Below are positions 29,715-37,341 of a stretch of DNA of 64,000 nt, one piece after another. The first letter of the stretch is position 1; each line of letters begins with the position of its first letter. The notes beneath the pieces are model-generated. The model searched no databases, was not told the origin of the DNA, and saw only the letters and a program-made list of their open reading frames with translations. The position numbers were made by a program, and so were the translations under genes. Source of the stretch: Terriglobia bacterium (GTDB lineage Bacteria > Acidobacteriota > Terriglobia > Terriglobales > Acidobacteriaceae); assembly GCA_020072845.1 (NCBI GenBank), contig JAIQGF010000004.1, positions 171,957 through 235,956 on the forward strand, written 5' to 3'.

Positions 29715-31054
29715 CGGGAGTGCCTCGGGTGGGCGGGGGGAGTGTTTAGGGTCGCGCTGTCGATCCCGCCTTCGGTGACCTTCAGCAGCATCAATACCTT
29801 GTCATCGGTGTGGACGCCGCCGAAGGAGAAGGCGTTCACCTCTGCGTGCACCGCCGCAATGATCTGATCCGCCGTCTTGTGGCGGTTGCGCGACACGCAC
29901 TCGGCAAGCCGCTCGCTGCCGAATTCCTCTTCCTCCAGGTTGCAGGGTTCGGTGATGCCGTCGGTACACAGAACGAGGATGTCGCCCGGCTTCAGCTTGG
30001 CCGAGCCGCGCGCGTACTCCGAGTCGGGGAAAAGTCCGACCACCGTGCCTCCCGCATGCAGCAGGCTGTACTCGCCGGTCTCGCCGTTCACGATCACCGG
30101 CGGCACGTGCCCGGCGTTGATGTAGTGCAGGCCGTTGCGGCGCGTATCGAGCAGCCCGAGGAAGATGCTGAGGAACTTCTTGGACTTGGTGTCGTTGCAG
30201 ATCATCTCGTTCAGCGACAGGGCCAGCACTTCCAGCGAGTGCAGGTGCGTGACCAGCGCGCGCAGGGTGGCCTGGAGGTTCGACATCACCAGCGCCGACG
30301 AGACGCCCTTCCCTTCCACGTCCGCGATCACCAGCAGCAGCGTCTGCGGCCCGAGGCTGAGGAAGTCGTAATAGTCGCCGCCGACTTCAAAACACGGCGT
30401 ATTGGAAACCGCCAGCTCGTAGCCGGGGATCACCGGCGGCGCGTCCGGCAGCAAACTGCGCTGGATGCCGCGCGCCATTTCCAGTTCGCGCTCCATGCGC
30501 TCCTTTTCCAGCGCAGCGCGGTGCAGGCGGGCGTTTTCCAGCGCCATCGCCATGTGGCCGGAGAGTTTCTCCAGAAAATCCTGGTCTTCGGCGGTGAACC
30601 TGCCCACCGTCGTCTGGTTCAGAAGCTGGATGACTCCGACAATCCCGCCGCCCTTGTGGCGGATCGGCAAACACAGCAGCGACTTGGTGCGATACCCGGT
30701 CTTTTGGTCGGTGCTGGGATCGAAGCAGGAGAGCTGGTACGCGTCCTCGACGTTGATGGGATCGCCCGAGGCCGCCACCGTGCCGGCCACGCCCGTGCCG
30801 AAGGGCAGGCGAATCTCCTGCTTCTCCAGGCCCATGGCCACGATGGACCAGATCTGCTGGCGCTCCTTGTCCACCAGGAAGACGGTGCCGCGGTCGGCGT
30901 TCACCTCGGCGCGCGCGATTTTCAGGATCAGCTCCAGCAATTCGGCCAGATCGAGCGTGGAATTCAGCAGGCGCGTGGCTTCAAACAGCGCCGAAAGCTG
31001 CTTGATGGTCTTCTGGTATTGAATTGCGGTTGCAGTCGCTGATTCCACGCTCAC
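29711..31054 (-). CDS. GAF-PP2C (RsbU/SpoIIE-type) serine phosphatase
   Basis: With a GTG start at 31054 the protein is 447 residues. The frame is open further upstream, but that stretch only translates a repeat array (class A) and a promoter lies between, so the shorter start is chosen. Residues about 20-175 form a GAF sensor domain (ARAEVNADRGTVFLVDKE, IGVIQLLNQTTVGRFTAED), then a helical linker, then a PP2C-like SpoIIE domain with GGDYYDFLSLG, IADVEGKGVSSALVMSNLQ and LVLCTDGITEPCN. This class dephosphorylates anti-anti-sigma factors in partner-switching control of stress sigma factors. No RsbV or RsbW homologue is adjacent, so its partner is elsewhere. Confidence 0.9.
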   Translation of the reverse strand: MSVESATATAIQYQKTIKQLSALFEATRLLNSTLDLAELLELILKIARAEVNADRGTVFLVDKERQQIWSIVAMGLEKQEIRLPFGTGVAGTVAASGDPINVEDAYQLSCFDPSTDQKTGYRTKSLLCLPIRHKGGGIVGVIQLLNQTTVGRFTAEDQDFLEKLSGHMAMALENARLHRAALEKERMERELEMARGIQRSLLPDAPPVIPGYELAVSNTPCFEVGGDYYDFLSLGPQTLLLVIADVEGKGVSSALVMSNLQATLRALVTHLHSLEVLALSLNEMICNDTKSKKFLSIFLGLLDTRRNGLHYINAGHVPPVIVNGETGEYSLLHAGGTVVGLFPDSEYARGSAKLKPGDILVLCTDGITEPCNLEEEEFGSERLAECVSRNRHKTADQIIAAVHAEVNAFSFGGVHTDDKVLMLLKVTEGGIDSATLNTPPAHPRHSR

Positions 31055-31075
31055 CTGTCCCCGGAGGGTGCCGCT

Positions 31076-31104
31076 ACTATATTCAGGAGGAATGGGGTTG
31101 TAAA
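31076..31104 (-). promoter_or_regulatory. Candidate sigma-70 promoter for the GAF-PP2C gene
   Basis: On the minus strand TTTACA (31099-31104) and TATAGT (31076-31081) are separated by exactly 17 bases. The predicted transcript would begin about 15 bases before the GTG at 31054, which supports the short start. It lies just outside the class A repeat. Confidence 0.6.
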
Positions 31105-31106
31105 CA

Positions 31107-31239
31107 GGTTCTCGGTTTTCGGTTCGCGGTTCGCGGTTCGCGGTTCTCGGTTCGCGGTTCTCGGTACTCGGTACTCGGTACTCTCTACCGAGCTTTGCGA
31201 ACCGCCTCGGGACCGAAAACCGATAACCGTAAACCGAAA
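31107..31239. repeat. Long inverted repeat of CGGTTCG/CGGTACT units (class A)
   Basis: More than ten degenerate 7-base units (CGGTTCT, CGGTTCG, CGGTACT) form the left arm; the right arm repeats complementary ACCGAAA, ACCGATA and ACCGTAA. It sits between apt (3' end at 31242) and the divergent promoter of the phosphatase gene. It is the largest example of the class in this window. Confidence 0.8.
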
Positions 31240-31241
31240 TC

Positions 31242-31799
31242 CTATTTGTCGTAATGCAACATCGAGACCACTTCGTATCCCGCCAGCTTGTCGCGCCCCT
31301 TGAGGAAGTCCAGCTCGACGATGAAGCAGAGACTGGCGACCTTGCCGCCGAGAGATTCGACCAGCTTGGTAGTGGCCCTGGCAGTGCCGCCAGTGGCCAG
31401 CAGGTCGTCCACAATGATCACGCTCTGCCCGGGCTGAATGGCGTCCTTGTGCACTTCCAGGGTGTCGCTGCCGTACTCGAGGTCGTAGGTCCATTTGGCG
31501 GTTTCGGCGGGAAGCTTTTTCGGCTTGCGCACGGGAACAAAGCCGGCATTCAGGCGATAGGCGAGCGCCGGGCCGAAGATGAAGCCGCGCGCCTCGATGC
31601 CCAGCACCAGGTCGACGCGCCGCCCGATGTAGCGCTGGCCGAGGCTGTCCACCAGCTTGGCAAAGCCGACCTTGTCTTTCAGCAGCGTGGTGATGTCATA
31701 GAACAGGACTCCGGGTTTGGGAAAATCGGGGACCTCGCGAATCAACTGCTTCAGGAAATCGCAATTCGACAGCGACGACTCCGCTTGCGGCATGGTCAC
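31242..31799 (-). CDS. apt: Adenine phosphoribosyltransferase
   Basis: Apt salvages adenine to AMP using PRPP. The 185-residue protein has the family pattern: [17 protein letters not shown] at the N-terminus, [11 protein letters not shown], and the PRPP-binding loop [14 protein letters not shown]. The frame begins with GTG at 31799 in a GTGA overlap with the acyP stop; an ATG two codons inside (31793) is an equally good start and gives 183 residues, the length of E. coli Apt. It follows acyP directly, so both are one operon. Confidence 0.96.
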   Translation of the reverse strand: MTMPQAESSLSNCDFLKQLIREVPDFPKPGVLFYDITTLLKDKVGFAKLVDSLGQRYIGRRVDLVLGIEARGFIFGPALAYRLNAGFVPVRKPKKLPAETAKWTYDLEYGSDTLEVHKDAIQPGQSVIIVDDLLATGGTARATTKLVESLGGKVASLCFIVELDFLKGRDKLAGYEVVSMLHYDK

Positions 31800-32098
31800 C
31801 AGGCTCCTTCGATGCGGAATGTATGCAGCCCTTCCACCGGCTGGGCCTCGGATTCCTCGACCTCGTCTACGCGCGCGGACCGCGGGCCCTGCTGCAGCCG
31901 GCGGCAGAGGTTGGAAAGCTGCTCGCGCGTTCCGCTGGCCAGCACCTCGACGTTGCCGTCGAAGGTGTTGCGCACCCAGCCGTAAATGCCCAGCGTGTGC
32001 GCCTCGCGTTCCACGAACCAGCGGAAACCCACGCCCTGCACGCGTCCGCGGACGACATAGCGGCGTGTTTGAAGTTGCGGCTTCGCCTCGGATGCCAT
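31796..32098 (-). CDS. acyP: Acylphosphatase
   Basis: This 100-residue acylphosphatase hydrolyses acyl-phosphate bonds. The motif [17 protein letters not shown] contains the catalytic Arg, and [17 protein letters not shown] holds the Asn. ATG 32098 is preferred to a TTG two codons upstream. It ends within the apt start codon (overlap), so the pair is translationally coupled. Confidence 0.93.
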   Translation of the reverse strand: MASEAKPQLQTRRYVVRGRVQGVGFRWFVEREAHTLGIYGWVRNTFDGNVEVLASGTREQLSNLCRRLQQGPRSARVDEVEESEAQPVEGLHTFRIEGAW

Positions 32099-32130
32099 GG
32101 TCAAACGCGCGAGTATCTCACAAAGAACGT

Positions 32131-32220
32131 CTTCGGTTCACGGTTGTCGGTTAGCGGCGAGTCCAGGCGTTGACAACGCTTTGCGGCGCACCGAAAACCG
32201 ATAACCGACAACCGAAAACG
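32131..32220. repeat. Inverted repeat of CGGTTGT units (class A)
   Basis: CTTCGGTTCACGGTTGTCGG on the left pairs with CCGATAACCGACAACCGAAA on the right around a 27-base spacer. It lies between efp and acyP, directly after the efp stop on the minus strand, where it could terminate or process the efp transcript. Confidence 0.8.
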
Positions 32221-32221
32221 T

Positions 32222-32782
32222 TCAGGCCCGTGACAGATACGCTCCTTCGCTGGTGTCCACGCGGATTTTCTCGCCCTCGTTGATGAAGGGCGGCACCTGC
32301 ACCACCAGGCCGGTTTCGGTTTTCGCCGCCTTGGTCACGTTGGTGGCGGTGGCGCTCTTCAGGCCGGGCTCGGTTTCGACCACGGTCAACTCCACGGTTT
32401 GCGGCAGCTCCACACCCACGGCTTTGCCGTCGAAGAATTCAACCTGGATCTGCAGGTTGGGGATCAGGTAGTCCACCGCGTCGCCGAGAATGTCTTTGGT
32501 GAGGTGCGTCTGTTCGTAGTTCTCGGTGTTCATGAAGTAATAGGCGTCACCATCGTTGTACAGGTATTCCATCTGGACTTCATCCACCGTAACTTTTTCG
32601 ATGGCATCGCCGGAGCGGAAGCGGTGTTCAAACATGGCGCCGGTGCGCAGGTTGCGCAGCTTGGCCTGGATGAAGGCGCGCAGGTTGCCGGGGGTGCGGT
32701 GCTCGACGCTGAAGACGCCATGCAGGTCGTTGTTGTGCTTGATCACCATGCCCGGACGCAGTTGGGTGGCTGGAATCGCCAT
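32222..32782 (-). CDS. efp: Elongation factor P
   Basis: EF-P relieves ribosome stalling at proline runs. The 186-residue protein has the KOW-like N-domain and two OB domains with LYNDGDAYYFMN and the C-terminal signature KIRVDTSEGAYLSR. The tip loop reads EHRTPGNLRAF: the residue after PG, position 33, is Asn, where E. coli has the modified Lys34 (PGKGQ) and Pseudomonas a modified Arg. So neither beta-lysylation nor rhamnosylation could occur there. No epmA/epmB/earP gene is near. GGAGG at 32795-32799 lies upstream of the ATG. Confidence 0.96.
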   Translation of the reverse strand: MAIPATQLRPGMVIKHNNDLHGVFSVEHRTPGNLRAFIQAKLRNLRTGAMFEHRFRSGDAIEKVTVDEVQMEYLYNDGDAYYFMNTENYEQTHLTKDILGDAVDYLIPNLQIQVEFFDGKAVGVELPQTVELTVVETEPGLKSATATNVTKAAKTETGLVVQVPPFINEGEKIRVDTSEGAYLSRA

Positions 32783-33088
32783 GCTGGTACGTTTTCCTCC
32801 GAATCTCTCGTATTGGAAGGCGGAATCCGGCGGCGGGAGCGCCGGCTGGTCACAGCGGACCTCAGCCCTCGCAAGGCCAACATTGGATTGTACCTTAGCG
32901 TGGCGAAGGTGGGAAATTCCGGCGCCATTCCACAGGACTATTTCCGGGCGCAGACAACGCCCGGCGCGAAGCCCATTTCTAACTCAACAGCTCGTCCCAT
33001 GCGGAACCCAGGAAAGACCGCGCGCAATGCGCCGGGCGAGCTACAATCATCGCTTGCGGATGCGCTGAGAATTCAAGGAGGGGTGCCC
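32783..33088. other. Divergent intergenic region efp / YtxH gene
   Basis: About 306 bases that should hold promoters for both genes. A TACAAT box at 33045-33050 fits the rightward gene and another on the minus strand near 32893-32898 fits efp; neither has a good -35 partner. No gene is seen. Confidence 0.5.
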
Positions 33089-33412
33089 ATGACTGACCAA
33101 GAACGTACTGGTGACTATCAGCCTTCGGACCGCAGCTCGGTAGGTCTTGCCGTTACCTTCCTGTTTATCGGGCTGGGAGCAGGCGCACTGGTCGCGCTGT
33201 TGTTTGCTCCCAAAACCGGCAAGCAGATTCGGCGCGAACTTCGGCGCAAATACGAGAATGCCAGGGACGTGATTGAAGATTGGCAGGAGCAGGCCGGCGA
33301 CGTGATCGAGAAAGGCTCGGATTGGGCCAGCAGCGCCAAGGATTGGGCCAACACCGCTAAGGAAACCGCCCGGGAGAAGGTCGCGCCGTTTGCCAAGGCG
33401 GTGAAAAGGTAG
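33089..33412 (+). CDS. YtxH-domain envelope stress-type protein
   Basis: This 107-residue protein starts at ATG 33089 with AAGGAGG at 33075-33081. One membrane span (about residues 18-40, VGLAVTFLFIGLGAGALVALLF) is followed by APKTGKQIRRELRRK and a long helical tail (QEQAGDVIEKGSDWASSAKDWANTAKETAREK). This is the YtxH (gas-vesicle-GvpP-like) pattern of general-stress membrane proteins. The gene stands alone and is followed by a class A hairpin. The function is unknown. Confidence 0.85.
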   Translation: MTDQERTGDYQPSDRSSVGLAVTFLFIGLGAGALVALLFAPKTGKQIRRELRRKYENARDVIEDWQEQAGDVIEKGSDWASSAKDWANTAKETAREKVAPFAKAVKR

Positions 33413-33413
33413 T

Positions 33414-33503
33414 TTTTGGTTTGCGGTTCTCGGTTGTCGGTCATCGGTTCTCGGCAAAGGCGCTCCCGCAAAAACCGAGAACCGAAAACCGAAAACCGTG
33501 AAC
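33414..33503. repeat. Inverted repeat of CGGTTCT units (class A)
   Basis: The left arm GCGGTTCTCGGTTGTCGG and the right arm ACCGAGAACCGAAAACCGAA are complementary over several 7-base units, with a loop of about 19 bases. It lies immediately after the YtxH gene stop, facing the convergent TonB gene. Confidence 0.8.
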
Positions 33504-33506
33504 CCA

Positions 33507-33539
33507 GCGAAAAGAAAGCGCGGGCCAAAACCCGCGCTT
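33507..33539 (-). terminator. Rho-independent terminator of the TonB-family gene
   Basis: On the minus strand AAGCGCGGG and CCCGCGCTT form a perfect 9-base stem with a 6-base loop (33516-33539), followed by TTTCTTTTCGC. It lies 24 bases past the TonB gene stop. Confidence 0.8.
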
Positions 33540-33562
33540 CGTTCCTGTAGATCTGCTCGCCG

Positions 33563-34453
33563 TCAGTACAAGCGGAAATTCACTTCCACGTTGATCTGCA
33601 CCGCCACCGGATTCCCGTTCAAACGGGCCGGCTCAAACTTCCATGTGCGGACAGCTTCCATGGCCTTCTCGTCGAGGCCCATACCGAGGGTGCGCTGCAC
33701 TTTGATATCGCGCGGCCGGCCATCGGGTCCCACTACCACCCACAGCACCACTGTCCCCTGGTACTTGGCTTTGCGCGCCTCTTCGGAATACTCCGGGTCG
33801 GGCGCGTAGAGCGCTTTCGGCGCGCTGACGCCGCCGCCCACGCGGTACGGACCACCGCCGATGCCGCCGCCCCAACCGGGGCCGACGCCCGGACCGCGTC
33901 CGGAACCCACGCCTCCGCCGCTGCCGCTGCCGATACCGCCGCCGCTGCCGGTGCCGTTCGATGGCGGCCCGAGCACGTTGGAAAGCGGGTCGCCCAACTG
34001 GCCGGTCTGCGGCAGCTTGATGTCCGGCGGAACCACGACCGTAGGTTCCATGGGAAGCTTGGGGTCGTTGTTGCGGATCACCACCGCCGGGGGAGTGAAC
34101 TGCTCGCGCGACAGCTTGGGCAGTGCGCCCTTGGTCGCCGCCAGCTTGTCGCGGTCGCCGCCGCCCCCACCACCGCCAGCCTTGTTTGCCGAAGGCGGCA
34201 GGATGTAGGGACTGATGTCGGTGACTACACCGGTCACGGTCGCCTTGATTTCCTGGCGATGACTGACGACGTACGTAGTCGAGATCACCAGGACCAAGGC
34301 CATGACCATGTGGAGGAGAAACGAGAGGAGAAAGTTCGTCGGTTTGGTGCCGTAGGTCGAGTACTCCAGCCCAAACAGCGCGGGCATGAAGTCGTGGGAC
34401 GCAACGTCCGCGGGAACCTTAAGCGGTGTTTTGTTTACGGCAGATGCAGACAT
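33563..34453 (-). CDS. TonB-family energy-transducing protein
   Basis: The protein has 296 residues: cytoplasmic N-terminus, one membrane span (about residues 43-62, LLSFLLHMVMALVLVISTTY), a Pro/Gly-rich periplasmic linker with a run of Gly, and a C-terminal TonB domain (about 215-296, YSEEARKAKYQGTVVLWVVV, TLGMGLDEKAMEAVRTWKFEPA). TonB couples the proton-motive force to outer-membrane transporters. ExbB and ExbD genes are not adjacent, so this may be an extra TonB. The N-terminal extension of about 40 residues is longer than in E. coli TonB. Confidence 0.9.
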   Translation of the reverse strand: MSASAVNKTPLKVPADVASHDFMPALFGLEYSTYGTKPTNFLLSFLLHMVMALVLVISTTYVVSHRQEIKATVTGVVTDISPYILPPSANKAGGGGGGGDRDKLAATKGALPKLSREQFTPPAVVIRNNDPKLPMEPTVVVPPDIKLPQTGQLGDPLSNVLGPPSNGTGSGGGIGSGSGGGVGSGRGPGVGPGWGGGIGGGPYRVGGGVSAPKALYAPDPEYSEEARKAKYQGTVVLWVVVGPDGRPRDIKVQRTLGMGLDEKAMEAVRTWKFEPARLNGNPVAVQINVEVNFRLY

Positions 34454-34617
34454 TCTCTCGCCTGCCAGTATAGACCTGAATCGGCTGCAAAGGTTTCACA
34501 AAAGTTTAGGCCGGCGGCACGCCGGGCACGAAGGTGGAGTCAGCGAAAGTCGGCTACAGTCGTCAGTCTTCAGTCGCCGGGAAGCAAAAGCCGCGGCCAA
34601 AGCGGGGTTCACTGAAC

Positions 34618-35613
34618 TTAGTGGAATACCGAGGCGAAGAAAGACCGTACTTTGCCGAAGAAACCCTTCTTCTTGCGAGTCACCTCGACGACTATTGTCG
34701 GCGCCGGCGATGGCGGGATCGGATGCAATTCGGCCGGTCGCGGCAGCTGCGGATTGATGGGCAAGGGCGCCGCCGAGCTGAACCTCAATTGCACAACTTG
34801 TGCCAGCGGCGGCGGCTCGGGGTCGCTGGCGCTAAAAACAAAAGGCGCGTCCACCTCGACGTGAACGTCGTTCGCCACCAGCGCCGCAGCGCCGCCAGGA
34901 GCGGAAGCCGCTGGCTGTGGCGGATGCGGGGCGTCCAGGGGAATGGCCAACGACGGCGGAACAGGAGGCTTGCGCAGACTGAGGATGGAGGGAGCCTCCG
35001 GGACCGCAGCCGCCCGCACCACCGGCGGCGCACCCGGACACCCGCATTCGCCGACCACGTGGTAAACATTGGCCACCTTGCCGCGCTCAAAGATCACCTG
35101 CTCATCCGGCTTGAGCTCGTAGGTGCCGCCGCCCATCAATTCGGAGACGACCACCGTGGCGGCGTTGTTGGCCAGCGGGCGGATGCAGGTGTTGCCGCGC
35201 GCGTCGGCGCCAACCGCCACGTGAATCTTGCCCGGCCCGGCAAGCATGATGCGGAAGTCGGGCGTGAAAATGGCATCGGCGGGAGCTGAAGAAAGAGAAT
35301 AGTCCGTTTCGAGAGCACCGCTATTCATGCCCAACATCAGGCCGTTCTGTGAACCGCTGATGGAGAGACTGGTGCGCGGGCAGACACGCACCTCGCCGCC
35401 GCGCGTCAGGCGGAGCAGCGCCGGCGCCTGACCCGCTCCCACCGAGGACCCGCTCATCACCTGCATGCCCGCGCCGGCCAGTTGCACGGCGCCCTTGACG
35501 CTGGCATCGGAAGCGAAGATCTCGCCGATCGGGGTCGCCTCCTGCGCAGCGCAGGGACCGGCGATGGCAATCGCGACGGCGCAGATGATCGCGAGGCGGT
35601 GTCGGCAAAGCAT
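34618..35613 (-). CDS. Secreted Pro-rich hypothetical protein with FecR-like N-domain
   Basis: A signal peptide (MLCRHRLAIICAVAIAIAGP, ending in CAAQ) leads to a beta-rich domain of about 130 residues in which LLRLTRGGEVRVCPRTSLSI and MLAGPGKIHVAVGADARGNT recall FecR-type surface domains. The C-terminal half is Pro/Ala-rich with PPVPPSLAIPLDAPHPP and ends with a basic segment, KKKGFFGKVRSFFASVFH, that could sit on a membrane. It is upstream of the TonB gene on the same strand, about 160 bases away, and may be co-transcribed. Assignment beyond a secreted cell-envelope protein is uncertain. Confidence 0.75.
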   Translation of the reverse strand: MLCRHRLAIICAVAIAIAGPCAAQEATPIGEIFASDASVKGAVQLAGAGMQVMSGSSVGAGQAPALLRLTRGGEVRVCPRTSLSISGSQNGLMLGMNSGALETDYSLSSAPADAIFTPDFRIMLAGPGKIHVAVGADARGNTCIRPLANNAATVVVSELMGGGTYELKPDEQVIFERGKVANVYHVVGECGCPGAPPVVRAAAVPEAPSILSLRKPPVPPSLAIPLDAPHPPQPAASAPGGAAALVANDVHVEVDAPFVFSASDPEPPPLAQVVQLRFSSAAPLPINPQLPRPAELHPIPPSPAPTIVVEVTRKKKGFFGKVRSFFASVFH

Positions 35614-35747
35614 TGTAGCTATGGTAATCGGGCTGGAGGAGAAGTGAAAGTTGATGATGATGATCGAATGATTCGCGCGTGGCAGTCAGTTGTCAGTTGC
35701 GAGATCCGAATGCCGGCGCAGGATGGGCGGATTCCGAAACGCGGAGC

Positions 35748-36074
35748 TTACGGTTCGGCAAGAAATTCGTAACGCTCGATCACCGCAGCGATGCCGACCC
35801 GGCCGCCGGGTTCCTGCGCTTCCACGCGCACCACTTTGCCCTTGCAGTGCACGCGGATGCTTTCCGTGAGCGTGATTTCCGGAGGCAGCGTAAGCGTGAA
35901 CTCGATCTCCGAACCTTCCGTAACGCTGGAATCCAGATAGAAACAGATACCGCGGGCGCTGACGTCGCGGGTATGCGCCGTCTTCTCTACGCCGGCGTCA
36001 CTGAACTTGACGGTGACCGGAAGCCGCAGGGAGAAACGCCTGGTTGAACGCTGTTCCCTTTGGGGTTGAGCCAT
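35748..36074 (-). CDS. PilZ-domain (c-di-GMP-binding) protein
   Basis: This 108-residue stand-alone PilZ domain has both c-di-GMP motifs: the RxxxR-type RRFSLR near residue 12 and DVSARGI (D/NxSxxG) near residue 37. ATG 36074 is preceded by GGAGGG, so a longer frame extending toward 36224 is not used. Such proteins act as c-di-GMP receptors for motility, exopolysaccharide or adhesion. No target gene is adjacent. Confidence 0.9.
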   Translation of the reverse strand: MAQPQREQRSTRRFSLRLPVTVKFSDAGVEKTAHTRDVSARGICFYLDSSVTEGSEIEFTLTLPPEITLTESIRVHCKGKVVRVEAQEPGGRVGIAAVIERYEFLAEP

Positions 36075-36220
36075 AGCTGCCCTCCGCAGCGTAAGCATCG
36101 CTGTCAGACATGAAACTGTCAAGCATTTCGCGCAGTGACCAAAGTCGCGGGGGTTCAAATGGGACGGCCTTCCCTTTGCGGCCTTGGGCGCCCCCGCAGG
36201 CTTATCTAACTGGTACTGGG

Positions 36221-36796
36221 TCAAAGCTGAAGGAAATTGCGCAGCAGATCGCGGCCGTGCTGCGTCAGCACACTTTCGGGATGGAACTGAACGCCTTCAA
36301 TGGGATAGCGCCTGTGCCTCAGTCCCATGATGACCCGCGTTCCATTCTGGTCCACAGTATGAGCGCTGATCTCCAGTTCGCCCGGCAAGCCGTCCTCGGA
36401 GACGATCAGGGAATGATAGCGGGTGGCCTGCATGGGCGAGGGAACGCCGCGGAACACGGTGCGCCCGTCGTGCTCGACCTGGCTGGTTTTGCCGTGCATG
36501 AGGTGGGCGGCGCGCACCACTTTGCCGCCAAACGCCGCCCCAATCGCCTGGTGCCCAAGACAGACGCCCAGCACCGGGACCTTCCCGGCAAAATAACGGA
36601 TCAGTTCGATACTGATGCCGGCCTCCTGCGGCGTGCAAGGGCCGGGCGAAATCAGGATGTGCGAGGGTTTCAGCGCTTCGATTTCGGCAGGCGTGGTCTG
36701 GTCATTTCGGCGGACAACAATGTCTTGCCCCATCTCGCCGAGATACTGGACGAGGTTGTAAGTGAAAGAGTCGTAGTTATCGAGTACGAACACCAT
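36221..36796 (-). CDS. trpG: Anthranilate synthase component II (glutamine amidotransferase)
   Basis: TrpG supplies ammonia from glutamine to TrpE for anthranilate synthesis. The 191-residue protein has [16 protein letters not shown] at the N-terminus, ISPGPCTP, the nucleophile motif [12 protein letters not shown] and the catalytic His/Glu in GVQFHPES. It could also serve PabA for folate. It lies downstream of trpE but separated from it by the four-helix cassette, 8 bases after the inner repeat end. Confidence 0.96.
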   Translation of the reverse strand: MVFVLDNYDSFTYNLVQYLGEMGQDIVVRRNDQTTPAEIEALKPSHILISPGPCTPQEAGISIELIRYFAGKVPVLGVCLGHQAIGAAFGGKVVRAAHLMHGKTSQVEHDGRTVFRGVPSPMQATRYHSLIVSEDGLPGELEISAHTVDQNGTRVIMGLRHRRYPIEGVQFHPESVLTQHGRDLLRNFLQL

Positions 36797-36803
36797 AGTG
36801 ATC

Positions 36804-37341
36804 AGTGCCAGTGGTCAGTGGCCAGTCGCTAGCGCCTCCTCAGGGGTCGGTTGTGGCTCCAATGACGAGAGCAGACCATTAATGATACGGCCTAGTTCTG
36901 CACAGTGCGTCAGCAACTCGCGCGCCTTGTCGGCGTTCAGGTACTCCAGTCGAAGCGCGATCTCGAGTTGGGTTTCCACTTCGAACAGCGAAGCTCGCGC
37001 ATGCCCCAGGAACTGCTTGAATTCGCCGGTCGAGAGTCGCCCCTGCCCTTCTGCAATGTTACTGGGTATCGACACCGCCGCGCGCCGGATCTGGCTTATG
37101 AGACCATACAGTTCTTCCTTCGGGAATGACCGCGACGCACGATAAATCTCTACAACGAGTTCGACGGCCTTCTGCCAGGCGATCAGATGATGATATGAGC
37201 GAACCTTCATGGTGCCTCCCCGACCGCCATCATAGGTGCTCCATATAGGTTTGCAGCTCTGGACAAGAACACTACCCAGTATTCGTCGTTCCAAATTGGG
37301 TTTCGGTCTTACTGGCCACTGACCACTGACCACTGGCCACT
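36804..37341 (-). mobile_element. IR-bounded cassette with a four-helix-bundle gene between trpE and trpG
   Basis: Inverted copies of the class B repeat bracket one gene: AGTGCCAGTGGTCAGTGG (from 36804) and its reverse complement from 37311. The arms share 18 identical bases (ACTGGCCACTGACCACTG). The right arm ends on the trpE stop codon and the left arm ends 7 bases from the trpG start. So a 538-base unit sits exactly at the junction of two genes that are normally adjacent. No target-site duplication or transposase is visible, so mobility is inference. Confidence 0.35.
36815..37210 (-). CDS. Four-helix-bundle protein (23S rRNA IVS-encoded protein family)
   Basis: This 131-residue protein starts at ATG 37210 with GGGAGGC 4 bases before it; a longer frame runs into the flanking repeat and is rejected. 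MKVRSYHHLIAWQKAVELVVEIY, FPKEELYGLISQIRRAAVSIPSNIAEG and LEVETQ-type helices match the S23/IVS four-helix-bundle family, related to the Avd proteins of diversity-generating retroelements. The last residues ATGH and the stop lie in the repeat arm. Family members are typically encoded inside 23S rRNA intervening sequences or scattered in genomes; their role is unknown. Here it interrupts the trpE-trpG pair. Confidence 0.88.
   Translation of the reverse strand: MKVRSYHHLIAWQKAVELVVEIYRASRSFPKEELYGLISQIRRAAVSIPSNIAEGQGRLSTGEFKQFLGHARASLFEVETQLEIALRLEYLNADKARELLTHCAELGRIINGLLSSLEPQPTPEEALATGH

Noticed and set aside
31055-31414. N-terminal extension of the GAF-PP2C frame
   Set aside because: It translates the class A repeat (runs of NREPRTEN-like residues) and overlaps apt; a promoter lies between it and the GTG at 31054.
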